Shown here piece by piece: positions 22,920-33,930 of a stretch of DNA of 64,000 nt (position 1 is the stretch's first letter; each line of letters starts with the position of its first letter). Origin of the DNA: Buxus sempervirens (taxonomy: Eukaryota; Streptophyta; Magnoliopsida; Buxales; Buxaceae); assembly GCA_947561395.2 (NCBI GenBank), contig OX387185.1:24371866-24435865 (forward strand), in the 5' to 3' direction. The notes below the pieces were generated by a model. That model saw only the letters and a list, made by a program, of their open reading frames with translations. It was not told the DNA's origin and did not search any database. A program made the position numbers and the translations under genes.

Positions 22920-24729
22920 TGTAGACACCCCAAATTGCATTACAAAATGAGAAAATAATTGAAAATATCAATTGGGATTTGAAACAGGTCAAAAATGCAC
23001 AAAATTTAATCATTTAAGCAGTGCCCGTATTGTATATGCGGGCTGGTCGCACCTGAAATTGTTATATGGGCATGCCACACCTGTATTGAGAATGCGGGCA
23101 CCACTTGCCCTCAATGTATGTACGGGAGCAAGAGATTTGTGCGAATTTTATCCTTGCTCGATTTCTGAGCCAATCTGCATCCAAATATCTCTTTAGATGA
23201 GCGAATTTATTTATTTATTCGTGTGAATTATCATTGTTGGTCATGGATGGGCATTATCCTTATTTTCAATTCAATCTGGTGGGATCATGGTATATCCTTC
23301 TGGACCAGCCATACCCCTGGGTTTGCCTATAAATAGAGGTGAGATCCTTAAGCAAAGGGCCACGAAATTTTGAAGTCTAAGGAGCTCCAAGTGAAGAGAG
23401 GAATCCCTGCTACTCTGCTTGCTCAATCCAGGTAAGTCCCTTTTTCCCTTTTATTTTCTGTCCTCAATTCTAGAGATAATAGGATCTTCTCTATTGCTTT
23501 AGAATAAGGCCTGGCTTATACTTGTATTCCTAAACTTGCCTCCAAGTACCTCAAGAATCCTCTCTAGCCGTAAAACGTGAAGAGAGAGCTAGGGGAAAAG
23601 AGAACAGGTGGATCCCTAGAATAGAACCCCATAATCTGTTTTTCTCCTTTTTTATAAAATAAGGCCTTTGATTGTGATTGTATACCCAAACCTATCTCTA
23701 AGTACCTCAAGAATCCTCTCTAGCCATAACACGTGAAGAGAGAGCTAGGGGAAAAGAGAACAGGTGGATCTGTAGGGTAGACCCCAATGTGCTCTAATCT
23801 GTGAGATGTGGCTGCTTTGGATATTCTGATCATGTTTTAATGGTTTTATTTTGAATATAAATGAATCATATGAATCAATGATGTTTATAGCATGAGATCC
23901 CCACATTTTTCTAAAATTTGGATTTTTCACATCTTTGCACCTACAGCACTGTTTTCGTGATTTTTGGGATATTAGGCTAAGATCCTAGATCTATCATGAT
24001 CTATATGATAGATCTGGATTCAGAAGCCTGAAAGTAATTTCTAGGGTTTCATGAAGTGGTTTTTTAGTCTTTTTTCATGTTTGAGAGAAGACCCTATGGT
24101 CTAAGTTCTCCCCTTTTGATGTTATTCATCAACGTGGGTATTTTTGGTTTTGATTTCTTAATTTAATGTGAAATTTGGGCTATATCTATGTCCTGGACTG
24201 TTCAAGTTCAATTCTACAATATTTTATAAAAATCATATTTTTCTAGATTTCTAGAATTTAACTTGAAGCCAGATTTTTGAATTTTTCACTTTAGATTGGT
24301 TTTATTTGATTTTATCTCAATTTTATCTTAATCATGAAACCCTAGGAATGGTATGATCATATTTGAAAGTTCTGAATCAATCAGGCTATTCGTATGAAAA
24401 AACCATACACTTATGTCTTTTTTGTGATTTTTTATGATTTTTGTAGTAAGCCTTCTTTATTTTAACATGAACAATGCCTGGCAATTACCTTGTGTGGATG
24501 AATAGGGGTGCCTAACACCTTCCCCTGTTCATAACCTAATCCCCTTACCCATCTCTGGTTGTTTTTTTAATAGGGTTATTTTTACCCTAAATTTGCCTTT
24601 TTGTGCTTATTTGATGATTTTGGTGTCCATTCACACCTAAACAGAATGGTGGTGACTCTGTGTTTTTTTACCAATCCCGTGTGATGATTAGGAAGTCATT
24701 GAATTGATTTTCCCATGTCTCACAGAACC
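22915..24729 (+). mobile_element. Solo LTR 'V1' with TSD GAACC
   Basis: An 1805-bp solo LTR at 22920-24724, starting TGTAGACACCCCAAATTGC and ending CATGTCTCACA, with GAACC at 22915-22919 and 24725-24729. V2 (42988-44765) is its close relative in opposite orientation. It holds a TATA box (23328-23336), a conserved GTAAGT donor (23432), a GCCCG/CGGGC palindrome (23023-23043) and the 'ttggtgtccattcacacc' block near the 3' end that is shared with V2 and T. This is the innermost layer of the nest. Confidence 0.93.
23328..23336 (+). promoter_or_regulatory. TATA box in V1 LTR
   Basis: TATAAATAG, 104 nt upstream of a CAG|GTAAGT donor at 23432. The same box-to-donor spacing occurs in T (61955 to 62058) and V2. 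Confidence 0.6.
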
Positions 24730-25712
24730 GTGTCGGGATTCTTTATCCATTGAGATAAAGTAAGATAGCCAATTATCATTTGATCAAAAAGTCAATTTTT
24801 GTCTCCTCAGGGTTTGAATTTCCCGCCAGGGTTTCCATTTTCAGCACTTCCAGGGGTGCAAAAAATAAGGTGCTTACACATGGTTCTTGGTTTGAGTCAA
24901 TTTGGTTTCTTACCCGATTCCTAATCCAGCATGCACAATTGGTTAAGTCTGGCGGGACCGCCAAAGTGGCGTGGGTCCCTTTACTTGATTTTATCTTCTT
25001 AACCTAGAGTGATCTGAGTCTAATCGGGCAGGCCCCATTGGAAGGCCTGCGGATCCCTTGGTGGGCTTGGTTAAGCCCATGTGTCCCCTGGTGGGCCTCA
25101 GTCTAGCCTGAAAGGCCCTTTGGGCTTTGGTTCAAGTGAATTTGATTTTATTTGATGTTCAAGTTGGAAATTAAGTGATTTTCATACAAAGTGGGCCAGG
25201 ATTGCTTTGTGGGCTCCTAAGCGGGCCACACCATTGGTTGCCAAGTGATTTTGAGTTATCTTGATTAACTGTGCCAAAATAGGCCAAGCTTTGGGCTTGT
25301 GGCCCTTTACCTGGGCTTGGGCTTGAAAGCCCAAGACTTCCTGAGTTAGGGCTTGGGTGCCCTAATCTTTGTTGGGTTCAATGGGCTTAGTGGGCCCGAC
25401 AAGCCCTACCCGTGGTCTCGGCCAAACCATGCCTAAATCTAAGCATCATGCTTCCCAAGTTGGGCTTTGGTGGGCCTCCAATGGTGTGGCCCACTCATTC
25501 AGTTAGATTATCTTGATTTAGCAAAAGTAAGTTTGTCGAGCTTGGTGGGCCCTGTTGGAAGGCCTACAGGAAATCAAATTGGATCGGGTCGGTCCGTGGC
25601 CCATCTTGGGTCTCCGGTTGACCCCGGAAACCCTTCTGGTTCATCCAAATTGGTCAACAAAGCATGAAAATAGCAAAAGATCATAAAACAGCAAAAATTG
25701 GCATTTTAACAG

Positions 25713-25777
25713 TGTAGCCGATCTTATCCGTCGGCTACAAACAAAGTTACTTGTAGCCGACCATGATTGTTGGCTAC
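25713..25777. repeat. Distal palindrome pair, Z copy b
   Basis: Units at 25713-25739 and 25752-25777 have arms TGTAGCCGA / TCGGCTACA, with the second right arm TTGGCTAC. The T-A pair of the ATCC/GGAT arms is replaced by G-C on both sides. Confidence 0.85.
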
Positions 25778-27397
25778 GAAGGGAACCCTGCTGATCTGAC
25801 CTGGGTTGTCGGATCAGCTCAAAAAATGGTTTTTTCGTATTTTTTGCATTGGGCTTAGTTCTGGGGCTTCCTAGGGATGTTGTAAAATTATGTGGGCCCC
25901 AATGCAGGCCCACATTGGTTCCAAGAGTGGGGGATGCCCTAAATTGGTTTCTTTTGGTATTTTTCAACAAAGAAAGGGGGGGAGGAAGAAGGCATAGGGC
26001 TGCCTCTTCCATTTTTGGGTCATGCACAATACTTAACAGGGACCATGGGGTCCCTGTTTTGATCTTCCAACCCACCAAACAGCGAGCAAAAAAATTCAAC
26101 CAGAATTAAATGGACAAGAAAACATAAACCCATACATTTAAATGAGCCTATCACTGTATTCTCCTATGCAAACCAAGGACATTGTGTGTGCATGTGCCCA
26201 TGGGGCCATGGTGAGAAAGTGAGCATAAATGACCTATCATGCCTTCTAGCTTTAAAAAGAATTGATGCATGCAATGTGTGTATGAACCAAACTAAAGGGA
26301 GCAAGCCACTCAAGCATACGTGGGTGAAATACATGCTGTGAAAGAGCAGGAGCAGTAATCATTTGGGTGAGAAATCATGCTAAGGCAGGGGCTAGGAAAC
26401 AGCATAAGAGGGAGGGTGAGAGAAAGATCCTTCATGCTTGCTAAGGGGTTGGATTGGGGTGGTGCCTTGATGGGGATCATGCTTAGGCCAACAGTTGAAC
26501 AGTTGGAGATAGGGGGATCATATCAACACTCAAAACAGCAAACTAAAGGCTTCCATACATTGGGGAAGAACAAATTAATGCACACACATAAAACAGCCAA
26601 CCTAAGAGGGCAAAGGGGATCATGCTCGTGCAAAAAAAGAATAATAGCATGTTGGTGGATGCATGCGCATGTTCCTACTTTCATACCCTTCAAAGAATGT
26701 GTAATAGAGAGAGCATACAATCATACCAAAACAATCCAGCAAAATGGTGAGAAAATGAAGGGAAAGTGGGGGGTTATTCAAGGGTACATTAGATTGTTGA
26801 AGAAAGGGAACATGCTCCCTTGGAATAATGGTGAGACAAGCCAAAAGAAGCATGACAAGTGCTTCCAAATGGGATCATAGACACACTTGTCAAGGCCTCT
26901 CCTCTTCTCATTCGGATACTAAACCCTCCTCTTACCATGGGAGGTCATCTTCATGAAGGAAATAAAGGAAAGATGGGGGAACAACATGTTGGAGAACACC
27001 TCATGGTAAGACAAAACAAAGCTTTCCAATATGCTCAAGATCACTTCATTTTACATATGTGAAGTAAGTAATGGAGGGGGACAATACCTTGGGTTTTGCT
27101 AACCCTGGAGTGTGGCGTACGACCTCATTTGAAGCAAGGCAAGGGGCTGGAGCAACTCCTGTTGACACCAACAGCAAGTCGTCCTTCTCCTTCAAGTGGT
27201 AAGTGGTGAGGATGAAGAAGGGGGGAAGGATGGAGGGTTAGGATAGTCAAAAGAGAGGTGTTTAGGGCTTGGGGAAGCAAGTGAGGGGAAGAAGGAAGGA
27301 TTTCGGAGCCGGAGCAAAGGGGAATAAGAAGTGAAATCAAGCCAAGAAGAGCCAACCCCCGAAATGGGGCTGCTGTTGCCTTTTTATAGAAAAATTT

Positions 27398-27653
27398 TTG
27401 TATGCGGCATTTAATGTCGGATACACTACACTTCCTTTGTATCCGGTATTTTATGTCGAATACACTGCACTTCCTTTGTATCCGACTATTCGACATAAAA
27501 TATCGGATACAAACACAATTATTTCAAATTTTTAATTTTCTGTGCGTATTTGTCAGCGAATCCGCACGAATCTCGCGGGCAAATCTCTTGTATCTAGAAA
27601 TATATGTCGGATATGCACAAAATTATGTGTATCCAACATATATGATCGGATAC
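27398..27653. repeat. Palindrome array, Z copy b
   Basis: Copies of the same five-unit array as at 22254-22489 lie near 27398-27424, 27437-27463, 27476-27510, 27588-27614 and 27627-27653. Some arms are degraded (for example TGTATCTAG). The minus-strand TATA 'ctataaaaag' abuts the array near 27380-27390. Confidence 0.85.
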
Positions 27654-28232
27654 AAACACGATATTTACAGATTTGCCCCTCTACTTGACCGATTTGACAC
27701 TTTTGGATATCCGCAGATTGCCCCCTGCGAATTTTGGTTTAGTCCCTAAGATATTTAGCAAGTTTTTGATTTTTAAAGATTGCCCCATGAGATATTTTTC
27801 TGCGTTTGCCGCCACGTGTGCAGTTCTTTTGCCACGTGTGCAATTTCCGGTTTTGCTGCTTGGAAACTTCAACTGCTCATATTTTCTTCACCCGGACTCC
27901 GATTTGGGCAAACTCAATTGTGTTAGAATCGTATCGGAGTCCTCTATCCATGGGGATAGGGTTAAGCAGTTGATCTGGGGTTTAGCAGAAAGTCAATTTC
28001 CGCTCCCCCCCAAGTTTGACCGGCCTGTAAATCCTTCATCCAAACTCCGATTCCCGTAAACTCAGTTGCGTTAGAACCGTGTCGGGATTCTCTATCCACT
28101 AAGATAGGGCAAGGTGGCCAATCATTGCTTGATCAAAAAGTCAATTTTTCATCCCCTCGGGGTTTGACTTTCCAGCTAGGGTTTACATTTCCAGCACTTC
28201 CGGGGGTGCAAAAATGAGGTGCTTACAGAAGG

Positions 28233-30059
28233 ATTTTTAGTTTAGGGGCCAAGCATCATTTCAATTATGCCTTTATGAATGGACTGAGATTATATTGGAG
28301 AAGTTCAACCATATTCTTCACCAGGCAGACATTTATGGTGCAGTTGCTGCTTCTCGATAGGCATACGATAGGCATCCAGAAGTATGGTGAGCTTTTTGTG
28401 AACTGTGGAGTGTTCAGTCCAATACACTCCATATAGGTGGGGGAGAGGTTGGCATCTTTCTTCATGAATTGAAGGTTATTGGTGGTTTGCCCATTTTTGG
28501 TGCTATCTATGAAGAATTCATCCCTATTAATTAGGAGTTACTTTCCTTGGGAAAATCTGGAGAAGGTCAACACCTGTTGGTGGTAAGGGAATTGCTGAAA
28601 ATTCATAGTGATATTTGATTATATCTTAAGGTGCAATCAATTAAATGACACATATGGATTGAGCACTTTTACACAGGGCCCGTGCTATACTCTCCTTTTG
28701 GTGAGAGTAGTGCCCCCGGTGGACAGAAGAGATCGTCCCGACGTTCACCAAAGGGACCAGCAGAAGATGGAAAGTTGAAATTGCCCTTGAATATTTCAGA
28801 ACGTGGCGAACTGGCAGCTTATTTGGCTTTATGGTTAAGCCGCTTTGTGGTGCCCTATGATCAAGATGTTGTGAGGCCAGAGACTTTTTTGATGGCTTCC
28901 TTGATGGCATAGGGTACGGTTATTTCTTTGGTGCCAGTTGTATTGGGGCTCATTTATCATGTCATGGGAGAGATAGTTACCTGTCCAAATGGCCCAGGGT
29001 ATTCCAATATTCTTTTCCCGAGTCACTATGTCACGGCATGGCTAGTAGAGCATTTCCCTTGCCTTTATATCAGCCGTTCTGATGCTGAATTTCCACATGG
29101 TTATCCTCATATGGTGAGCTATGCTGGCGTGGAGGCAACCCGGAAGAACAAGTTTGAAGTACGGACAATGTTTCGACATGACCGTCATTTTATTGTCCGG
29201 CCTACTAGTTTTCCAGAGGAGGATGATGTGACCGTTATTGATCAAGAAGAGTTATCTAAAGAGAGATTTGATCTTTTGATTAGCATAAGGTCTGCTTTGC
29301 TTCCTATACGGATTGGTCTGAACTCTTGGTTGGAACCTTACTATCCGAACTGATTTGCCCATCAATTTGGTTTTGACCAAGGAGTGCCTTCTAACAAACT
29401 TCTATTTAATTTTAGTCAGAGAAGCAACCGAGGCATAGAGGATCTGTTCGTGGCGTGGCACCGATTCCTTCAAAGGAACAATGGTGCTTATTTTCAGATA
29501 CCGAGGATGAGCCGAGCCGGTATATGCACATGGTATTATGTGTGTTGGTGGGCCAGGTAGGCATTTCCTTATTTAGGCCGACCTTTGGACGAGGTTCTTT
29601 CTGTTTTGATTGGAAATCCTTTCAGAGCTCCACGAGGCTTCGTGTATGTTGTGAAAAATCTTCGTGAGATATCCACTGGTTTGAAAGGATTACAGCATGT
29701 ATCTAGGACTCGTCCTTTGTCAGATTTTGGGGATAAATGCCCAACTCCTACGCTTGCAAGCCCAAGCCAGTCAATTCTGGATGTTCCACCACTAAAGACA
29801 CTTCATGTTGAAAAGGATCGTGGCACTTTTATCACTGAGAGTCCCAGCCAGTCACTTCCTGCTACTACACCAGTGGAGCAACTCCATACTAATGATGGAC
29901 GGGATGTTCATTTTAAAAGGGCTTGCTATCATAGGCTCGGTGATTCAGAGGATGACGATGATGACACCAGCAATTTTGTGGTAAATTTCCGTAACTCTAA
30001 GAGTGGCACATCAGCATCTTCTAGCAAGGAAGATCAGTTAACCATGTCTGGTGTCCCTG
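28233..30059 (+). pseudogene. Antisense PMD ORF of element Y, plant mobile domain core
   Basis: This is the central part of the PMD protein and continues the phase of the N-terminal part. Family signatures include LHQADIYGAVAAS, LHIGGGEVGIFLHELKVIGG, AAYLALWLSRFVVP and VAWHRFLQRNNGAYF. Plant mobile domains (PF10536 type) occur in MULE and Ty3 elements and in host MAIL/MAIN-like proteins. In-frame stops are TAG 28238, 28358, 28532, 28910 and 29558, and TGA 28388, 28616, 28646 and 29351. None is TAA and no frameshift is needed across the segment. After the domain comes an acidic Ser-rich linker (DSEDDDDDTSN). The exon ends at 30059, where a 97-bp intron starts. The nonsense codons fit C-to-T change in CGA, CAG or TGG codons, which is inference. 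Confidence 0.82.
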
Positions 30060-30156
30060 GTATGTGTAGTATAAATTAGTATTTAAAGTTTCATTATTGG
30101 AAACTCTTGTGATAATATTCGAACTTGACTGACCCTCTTCTTTTTTCTTGGTACAG
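30060..30156 (+). other. Spliceosomal intron in the PMD ORF
   Basis: Donor CCTG|gtatgtg and acceptor ttcttggtacag|ac. It is 97 bp, contains in-frame stops and a pyrimidine-rich 3' end. Removal keeps the frame. An intron in this direction shows that the ORF is meant to be expressed from the strand opposite gag-pol. Confidence 0.8.
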
Positions 30157-30721
30157 ACATATCACTCCAGGAGGATTTTAGCTCTGCTTCGTGTATGGTT
30201 GCCACAGAGGATATTGTTCCAGAGCCAGCCACTATCAATTCTGTTGAGGTGACAGAAGAGGAAAGTGCACCCCTTGAAGATTTTGATGCACGTGTGGCTT
30301 CCTTTGTTTCTAACACTATGCGGGGGATATCAAAAATCATTGTGACTTGTACTCCCAGGTCCATGGATAAAAGTCGCCCCAAGATTGAACAGGCTTTGAA
30401 TATTTTGAATTTTATGCCAAGTTTGGATGATAATGAACGACAGAAGGTTGAAACATTTATCTCAAAGGTTTGTAAGCTTCTTAAACTAAGGGAGGACCTT
30501 CTCCCCATCAAGTCCAAAGTTAGAAAAGGGCCTCAAGTTGACGTTGAAGAAATCCAACGCCTTAAAAGTCTTCGTCGTACATGTTTGGAGCAAAAGGAGC
30601 AGTTAGTGGAACAACTAGGGCAACTTAATGAGGATATGGGTTCTCAAACTTTGAAACTCCAATCCTTAGAGCCAAAACTCGCTGAAGCAAAGGCAAGGGT
30701 GAGGTCCTTGAGAGAGAAGTA
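30157..30721 (+). pseudogene. Antisense PMD ORF of element Y, coiled-coil part
   Basis: It continues the frame after the intron with an acidic stretch (VEVTEEESAPLEDFDARVAS). A long heptad-rich helix follows, about residues EEIQRLKSLRRTCLEQKEQL through EAKARVRSLREK, typical of the C-terminal coiled coils next to PMDs in plant retroelements. There is no nonsense codon in this exon. W1 interrupts it at the AAGTA target site (30717-30721), and the frame resumes at 33720. Confidence 0.8.
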
Positions 30722-33719
30722 TGTAAAACCCCGAATTTTCACCTAATAAATAAATAAATAATAAATAAAAGAAAATATGAGTTGAGTCCTAGTTAAAATA
30801 AAAAGTGAAGATTTAGAGGATAAGTAATTCAAATAAGTCATAAGTGGTAAATAAAGAAAGAATTTTAATGAAATTAGTCTAAAAGAGTAAAAAGGGTATT
30901 TTGGTAATTTTCAGAAAATGGTAATTAATAAATAGATCATTAAATAATAACTAGAATTAGAAAATAGAAGAAAATAAATTATTTTGACAAGTTAGAAATT
31001 AAAAGGAATTAATAAAAGCCTAAAAGTGGGAAAAAGGGTAATTAGGAGATTTCAAGTCTTAATTTGGAGAAAATAAGGTTTTAGGTGATATTAATGTTTA
31101 ATTAAATATTATGCACGAAAATAGGTTGTAAGTAGGAGTTTAAATGATAAGAGATTAAATTATTAATGTTTAAGTAGAAAAATAAAAGGTGGAGAAAAAG
31201 TAGGAATTAATTAGAATGGGTTAGACTTTAATTAGACCATGGTTAGGTTAGCCCAAATTAAAGTAGTTTATTAGGGTTGTTTAGGACTTCTAAAGCCTAA
31301 TATAAATAGGAGATTAAGGTTAGACAGGAGAGAATTTTCGTGGGTTTATTATTGAGAGAAAAGAGGGAGAGAAAGGAAGAAGGCTGCTAATGAAGATTTC
31401 TGACCAGCCATCGTCAAAATATGATCGAGGAAAATCCGTACGGTGGATCGCCTTCAAATTTGGGGGTTTTGATCTTCACTGATGGAACTACAATGTGTAT
31501 GGTGGAGATGTGAATCAGAGAACTCTAGCTTGGTGCGTTTGGGAGCAAAAGTCAAGTCCAGAATAAAAAGCTTCAATGGAAGAAGGATTTTAGCATATAA
31601 GGCAAGTAATAACCCCTGGAAAACATGAGGAACTGCATGATTTCTTTTTCTGTGATTTAATATTGATTGAATGGATTAGTCGGAACAGTATTTACATGGA
31701 ATCAAATTGTTTATATGTTAATGATTGGTATTCTTGAAGGATTTGTTGAAATAAAGAAGAAAACTTGGTTTGATCATGAAATTAATTATAGGATGGTATT
31801 TAATTGATGAGAATTAGTCTAGAGGGCTTTAGGAATTTTTTAGAATGTTATTAGATTAATTTAGACCAAAGAAACATATAGCAAGAGCATAAAAATCCGA
31901 ACTTTGTAAAACTGGAAATTTTCTGTTAAAAATTGCACGAGCACCTAGGATCGTCCAGGATCGCCTAGCCCTGTAGAGGTAGGCGCTCTAAGCAGAATTT
32001 GTAGATTTTGGGGATTTTGTAATACGAATAAATATCCAATAATTTTCCTGATTAGTTAAGCATATTAGCATCTTTATAAGGACCTAATTAAGGTATAAAA
32101 ATTATAAAATTAAATCGGAAAGATTAACCAATAAATTGAAGGTTATAATGAAAGGTTTGTCCATAAAAGGGTCAAATGGTATGGATATTGATATAAATAG
32201 TACTACTGGAAATTTATAAGATAAAAACATCTCCTAAACTTTATTTTAGGTCTGTAGGACATGCTGGAGAAATAAAATACAGAAAACCTAAATAGAAACT
32301 ATCTTAGGTATTAAGACAGGAAATTGGATTCTAATAAAGGGATTAATAAGAAAAACTCTAAGTAAGATTTGATTTACTTTATTTGAGCTTTCAATATGAA
32401 TGTCGGTTTCTGGAATTGCATAAACTCTGATTTCTATCGAATTTATGATACATGAGCTTTATTTTGAATATAATTAAGAAATTGCATATATAATTCTGAA
32501 AAAGGCTTTATTTGGATTTTTAAGGATTGAATTGTGATTTTCTCTTGGAATTGAATATTTTGTATGGATTGGAATGTGGTATGATTTTAGTCACTTTACT
32601 TTTACGGTTGGGTGATACGACTTCTATGGTTGAGTTGATACTAGCTTTTACGGCAGAGATGGGTAATCCTCTACGTAGAGATGTGTAATCCTTTACGAGT
32701 AAAAGTGTGTATGCCTCCTACAGTAGTGTGTCCTCCCATATGTGGTTTTATCATTGTTTTGTATCAGTGGGCTTAGCTGTATATGGATCCATAGTTTTTG
32801 GCTGGTTAGCTAAGTGGTATTTAGTTTTGGTTGAATTACTCCTATATGCGAGCGCTTCCCTTACAAGTTAGTTTGCTCTAGGAAGGTCCTATGTCTGGAG
32901 GGACACCCCGGTGCGCCGCTGGTGATTCCCTGTACATGTGGATAAGCGACCATCTCCATGTATTGATTCTGGTGCTGCATGCTGGTGGTACATGCCAACT
33001 CTGTTGAGTTCGTGAGCAATAAGTCGATGACTATGGCTCTTGTCTATAGCTGTGCTGCATGGGGCTTGAGTATCATTAAGTAGCACTGCCCCTAAGCCGC
33101 ACGGTGGTATAGCAGTTAGTTGAATGTCATATCAAATACTTATCATCTTTGTGAGTCTTGCAATGGCACGTGGTTTATTGGTTTTACCCCGTTAACATCC
33201 AATTACTGGTATTTGTACATGATCATCTGTTTTATCACTTTATTTGGAATTGCCATGGATAACTTGGATTTCTCGTCTTATCGTTGATTAATCGAATACC
33301 TCATGACTATTTGCTTACATTGGACTGTTTCTAATTGCATGCACTTGCTACTTGCTGAGATGTAAATCTCACTCCGTTTTCCCCTTTTTTAAGGTTGCAT
33401 GGAGAGATCGCGAAGATGGGGTTTTAATTTGATGGGTAGAATTGTAATTGGTATTAATGTCACATGTTGATTAGATAAACTTTACTGTAAACTGAATTGA
33501 TATTATTGAATAAAGAATTGTTTTTATTGGCCACCAGAACTCTGATATATATTTAATTAGTTTTTAAAATTATTGTGAATCTTGGTTTGTATCGGACCCC
33601 AGCTTCGTGGTAACACCTCGGGTTTGGTTGTTGAACCGGACTTGGGTTGTTACAGTAGCGAACCGGGTTCGGGTTGGGTGCCGGTTTGCGTTGACCCGGG
33701 TTTGGGGCGTTACAAAGTA
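30717..33719 (+). mobile_element. Solo LTR 'W1' with TSD AAGTA
   Basis: A 2993-bp solo LTR (30722-33714), starting TGTAAAACCCCGAATTTTC and ending GGGGCGTTACA. AAGTA is repeated at 30717-30721 and 33715-33719. It has a TATA box (TATAAATAGG, 31301-31310), a degenerate tandem 'tacg' block (32600-32720) and a 'tgctgagatgtaaatctcac' motif (33354-33373), which recurs in W2 and W3. The ends suggest a Ty3 chromovirus (Tekay/Del-like) LTR; lineage is inference as no internal genes remain. Confidence 0.93.
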
Positions 33720-33930
33720 TGACTTTGACGTGGAAGCAAAGAGCGAGCTTCAAAAGAAAGTGGACTTCGTCACATCCAGCATCCAAGATTACGGGAAGTC
33801 TGATCAGGATCTCCAACAGGCTCTGCATGAAGCTAGGGAGGATAAGCTTCATGAACATGTGTGGATTACTTTGTTGATGATCAGATTGGAGGAGAAATTT
33901 AGTGGAATGAGTCAGACTTTTTCTGCTTAG
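33720..33930 (+). pseudogene. Antisense PMD ORF of element Y, C-terminus
   Basis: After W1 the frame continues the coiled coil (VEAKSELQKKVDFVTSSIQD, LQQALHEAREDKLHEHVW) and ends at stop TAG, 33928-33930. Summing the four coding pieces (373+1827+565+211 nt) gives exactly 992 codons including the stop. The whole ORF is therefore in one phase once the two insertions and the intron are discounted. Confidence 0.8.

Larger units (their letters stand above)
20809..24878 (-). repeat. LTR copy a of Z (contains V1)
   Basis: About 2.26 kb after removing V1. It includes the 'ggagtcgccactacctgatg' block near 20882 shared with X at 15501. A minus-strand TATA (reverse complement of 22235-22245, 'gctataaaaag') lies next to the palindrome array at 22254-22489. 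It lacks the GGCCCA-rich segment seen in copy b and X. ORFs in this stretch (for example 21905-22363) are chance frames inside the LTR. Confidence 0.85.
24879..28227 (-). repeat. LTR copy b of Z, truncated
   Basis: On the minus strand it starts TGTAAGCACCTCATTTTTGC at 28227. It stops at 24879, lacking roughly 250 bp of the LTR end that is present in X (15409-15650). It retains the GGCCCA-rich segment (24950-25640) matching X 15730-16178 and 50398-50670. It has palindromes at 25713-25777 and 27398-27653. The 167-codon ORF at 26377-26880 lies within this LTR and has no family resemblance. Confidence 0.82.
20804..28232 (-). mobile_element. LTR-LTR relic 'Z' (X family) with TSD GAAGG
   Basis: TSD GAAGG lies at 20804-20808 and 28228-28232, and the element occupies 20809-28227. 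On the minus strand it consists of an LTR copy truncated at its 3' end (28227-24879) joined directly to a second LTR copy (24878-20809) that is interrupted by V1. There is no PBS, gag-pol or PPT left. Both copies start TGTAAGCACCT and carry palindrome arrays and ~150-bp tandem units. The likely history is insertion into the PMD ORF of Y, then deletion of the interior together with the adjoining LTR end. Confidence 0.88.

Noticed and set aside
26377-26880. 167-codon ORF on the + strand
   Set aside because: Lies wholly within LTR copy b of Z. It has low complexity, no family resemblance and no splice or promoter context.
33607-33714. Start of the 33607-33930 ORF as an independent gene start
   Set aside because: Its first 36 codons are the end of solo LTR W1. 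The coding part begins at 33715-33720 and continues the PMD ORF.
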